Part shown: piece after piece, positions 6,655-6,755 of the stretch
Layout: every line of letters begins with the position of its first letter
Numbering within the stretch: position 1 is the stretch's first letter
Notes under the pieces: generated by a model
The model's input: the letters and a program-made list of their open reading frames with translations, nothing else
Told to the model about the DNA's origin: nothing
Database searches by the model: none
Translations under genes and position numbers: made by a program
NCBI GenBank assembly: GCA_016882585.1
Contig: VGPP01000092.1
Coordinates: 1-6,755, forward strand
Reading direction: 5' to 3'
Length of the DNA stretch: 6,755 nucleotides
Source: Cyanobacteria bacterium M_surface_7_m2_037
GTDB lineage: Bacteria; Cyanobacteriota; Cyanobacteriia; PCC-6307; Cyanobiaceae

Positions 6655-6755
6655 GTGGCCTGCCCCAGCTGTGGCGCTCGCCTGGTAGCCGTGTCCACGG
6701 AGCCGCCGATTCGGCTGATCTGCGCCGGCTGCGGGCGCCCGTTGCCGGTGAAGCC
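6655..6755 (+). CDS. N-terminus of a zinc-ribbon protein, cut by window edge
   Basis: From GTG 6655 the frame stays open to the window end and reads (M)ACPSCGARLVAV, then IRLICAGCGRPLPVK. The two CxxC pairs are C3/C6 and C23/C26, spaced like a single zinc ribbon. GTG 6655 is the only start codon in this frame between the amt stop and the first cysteine. An AGAGG at 6631-6635 is 19 nt upstream, too far for a good ribosome-binding site. The frame begins 39 nt after the amt terminator, consistent with an independent gene. The product beyond the first 33 residues, and hence the function, cannot be seen. Confidence 0.5.
   Translation, partial: MACPSCGARLVAVSTEPPIRLICAGCGRPLPVK

Overview
The window looks like a chromosomal piece of a GC-rich unicellular picocyanobacterium of the marine or brackish Synechococcus/Cyanobium group. 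The evidence is the Amt1-type ammonium transporter with its long N-terminal extension, a cyanobacterial YRG-repeat protein (DUF4278), an NtcA-type promoter, and two HIP1 palindromes (GCGATCGC). No mobile elements, tRNA, rRNA or CRISPR arrays are visible.

Left part (1-4207, + strand): four tightly spaced co-directional genes, probably one operon whose promoter lies left of the window. They are a CPA2-type Na+(K+)/H+ antiporter cut by the window edge, a DUF6671-like cytosolic protein with four C-terminal CxxC pairs, a DUF389 membrane protein with a proline-rich tail, and a CaCA-family calcium/cation antiporter. The gaps are 12, 49 and 19 nt. Three of the four are integral membrane proteins, two of them recognisable cation/proton or cation/cation exchangers, so the cluster reads as an ion-homeostasis module. 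The roles of the DUF389 and DUF6671-like members are inference.

Middle part (4194-4917, - strand): a 74-residue conserved-looking small protein overlaps the end of the CaCA gene tail to tail. Upstream of it is a rho-independent terminator whose 3' arm carries a Shine-Dalgarno-like GGAGG, then the 71-residue DUF4278 gene, then a possible 34-residue ORF that starts within the amt upstream region.

Right part (4918-6755, + strand): an inverted-repeat-rich intergenic region, an NtcA-type nitrogen-control promoter (5016-5058), the ammonium transporter gene amt (5104-6567), and a strong terminator (6592-6615). The edge holds the first codons of an apparent CxxC zinc-ribbon protein. Under nitrogen limitation NtcA would be expected to switch on amt. 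The promoter position also supports the chosen Amt start.

The window is mostly ordinary housekeeping and transport genes. The parts most worth a second look are the amt control region with its divergent micro-ORF and palindromes, the terminator/ribosome-binding-site overlap, and the uncharacterised DUF6671-like and DUF389 members of the ion-transport operon.
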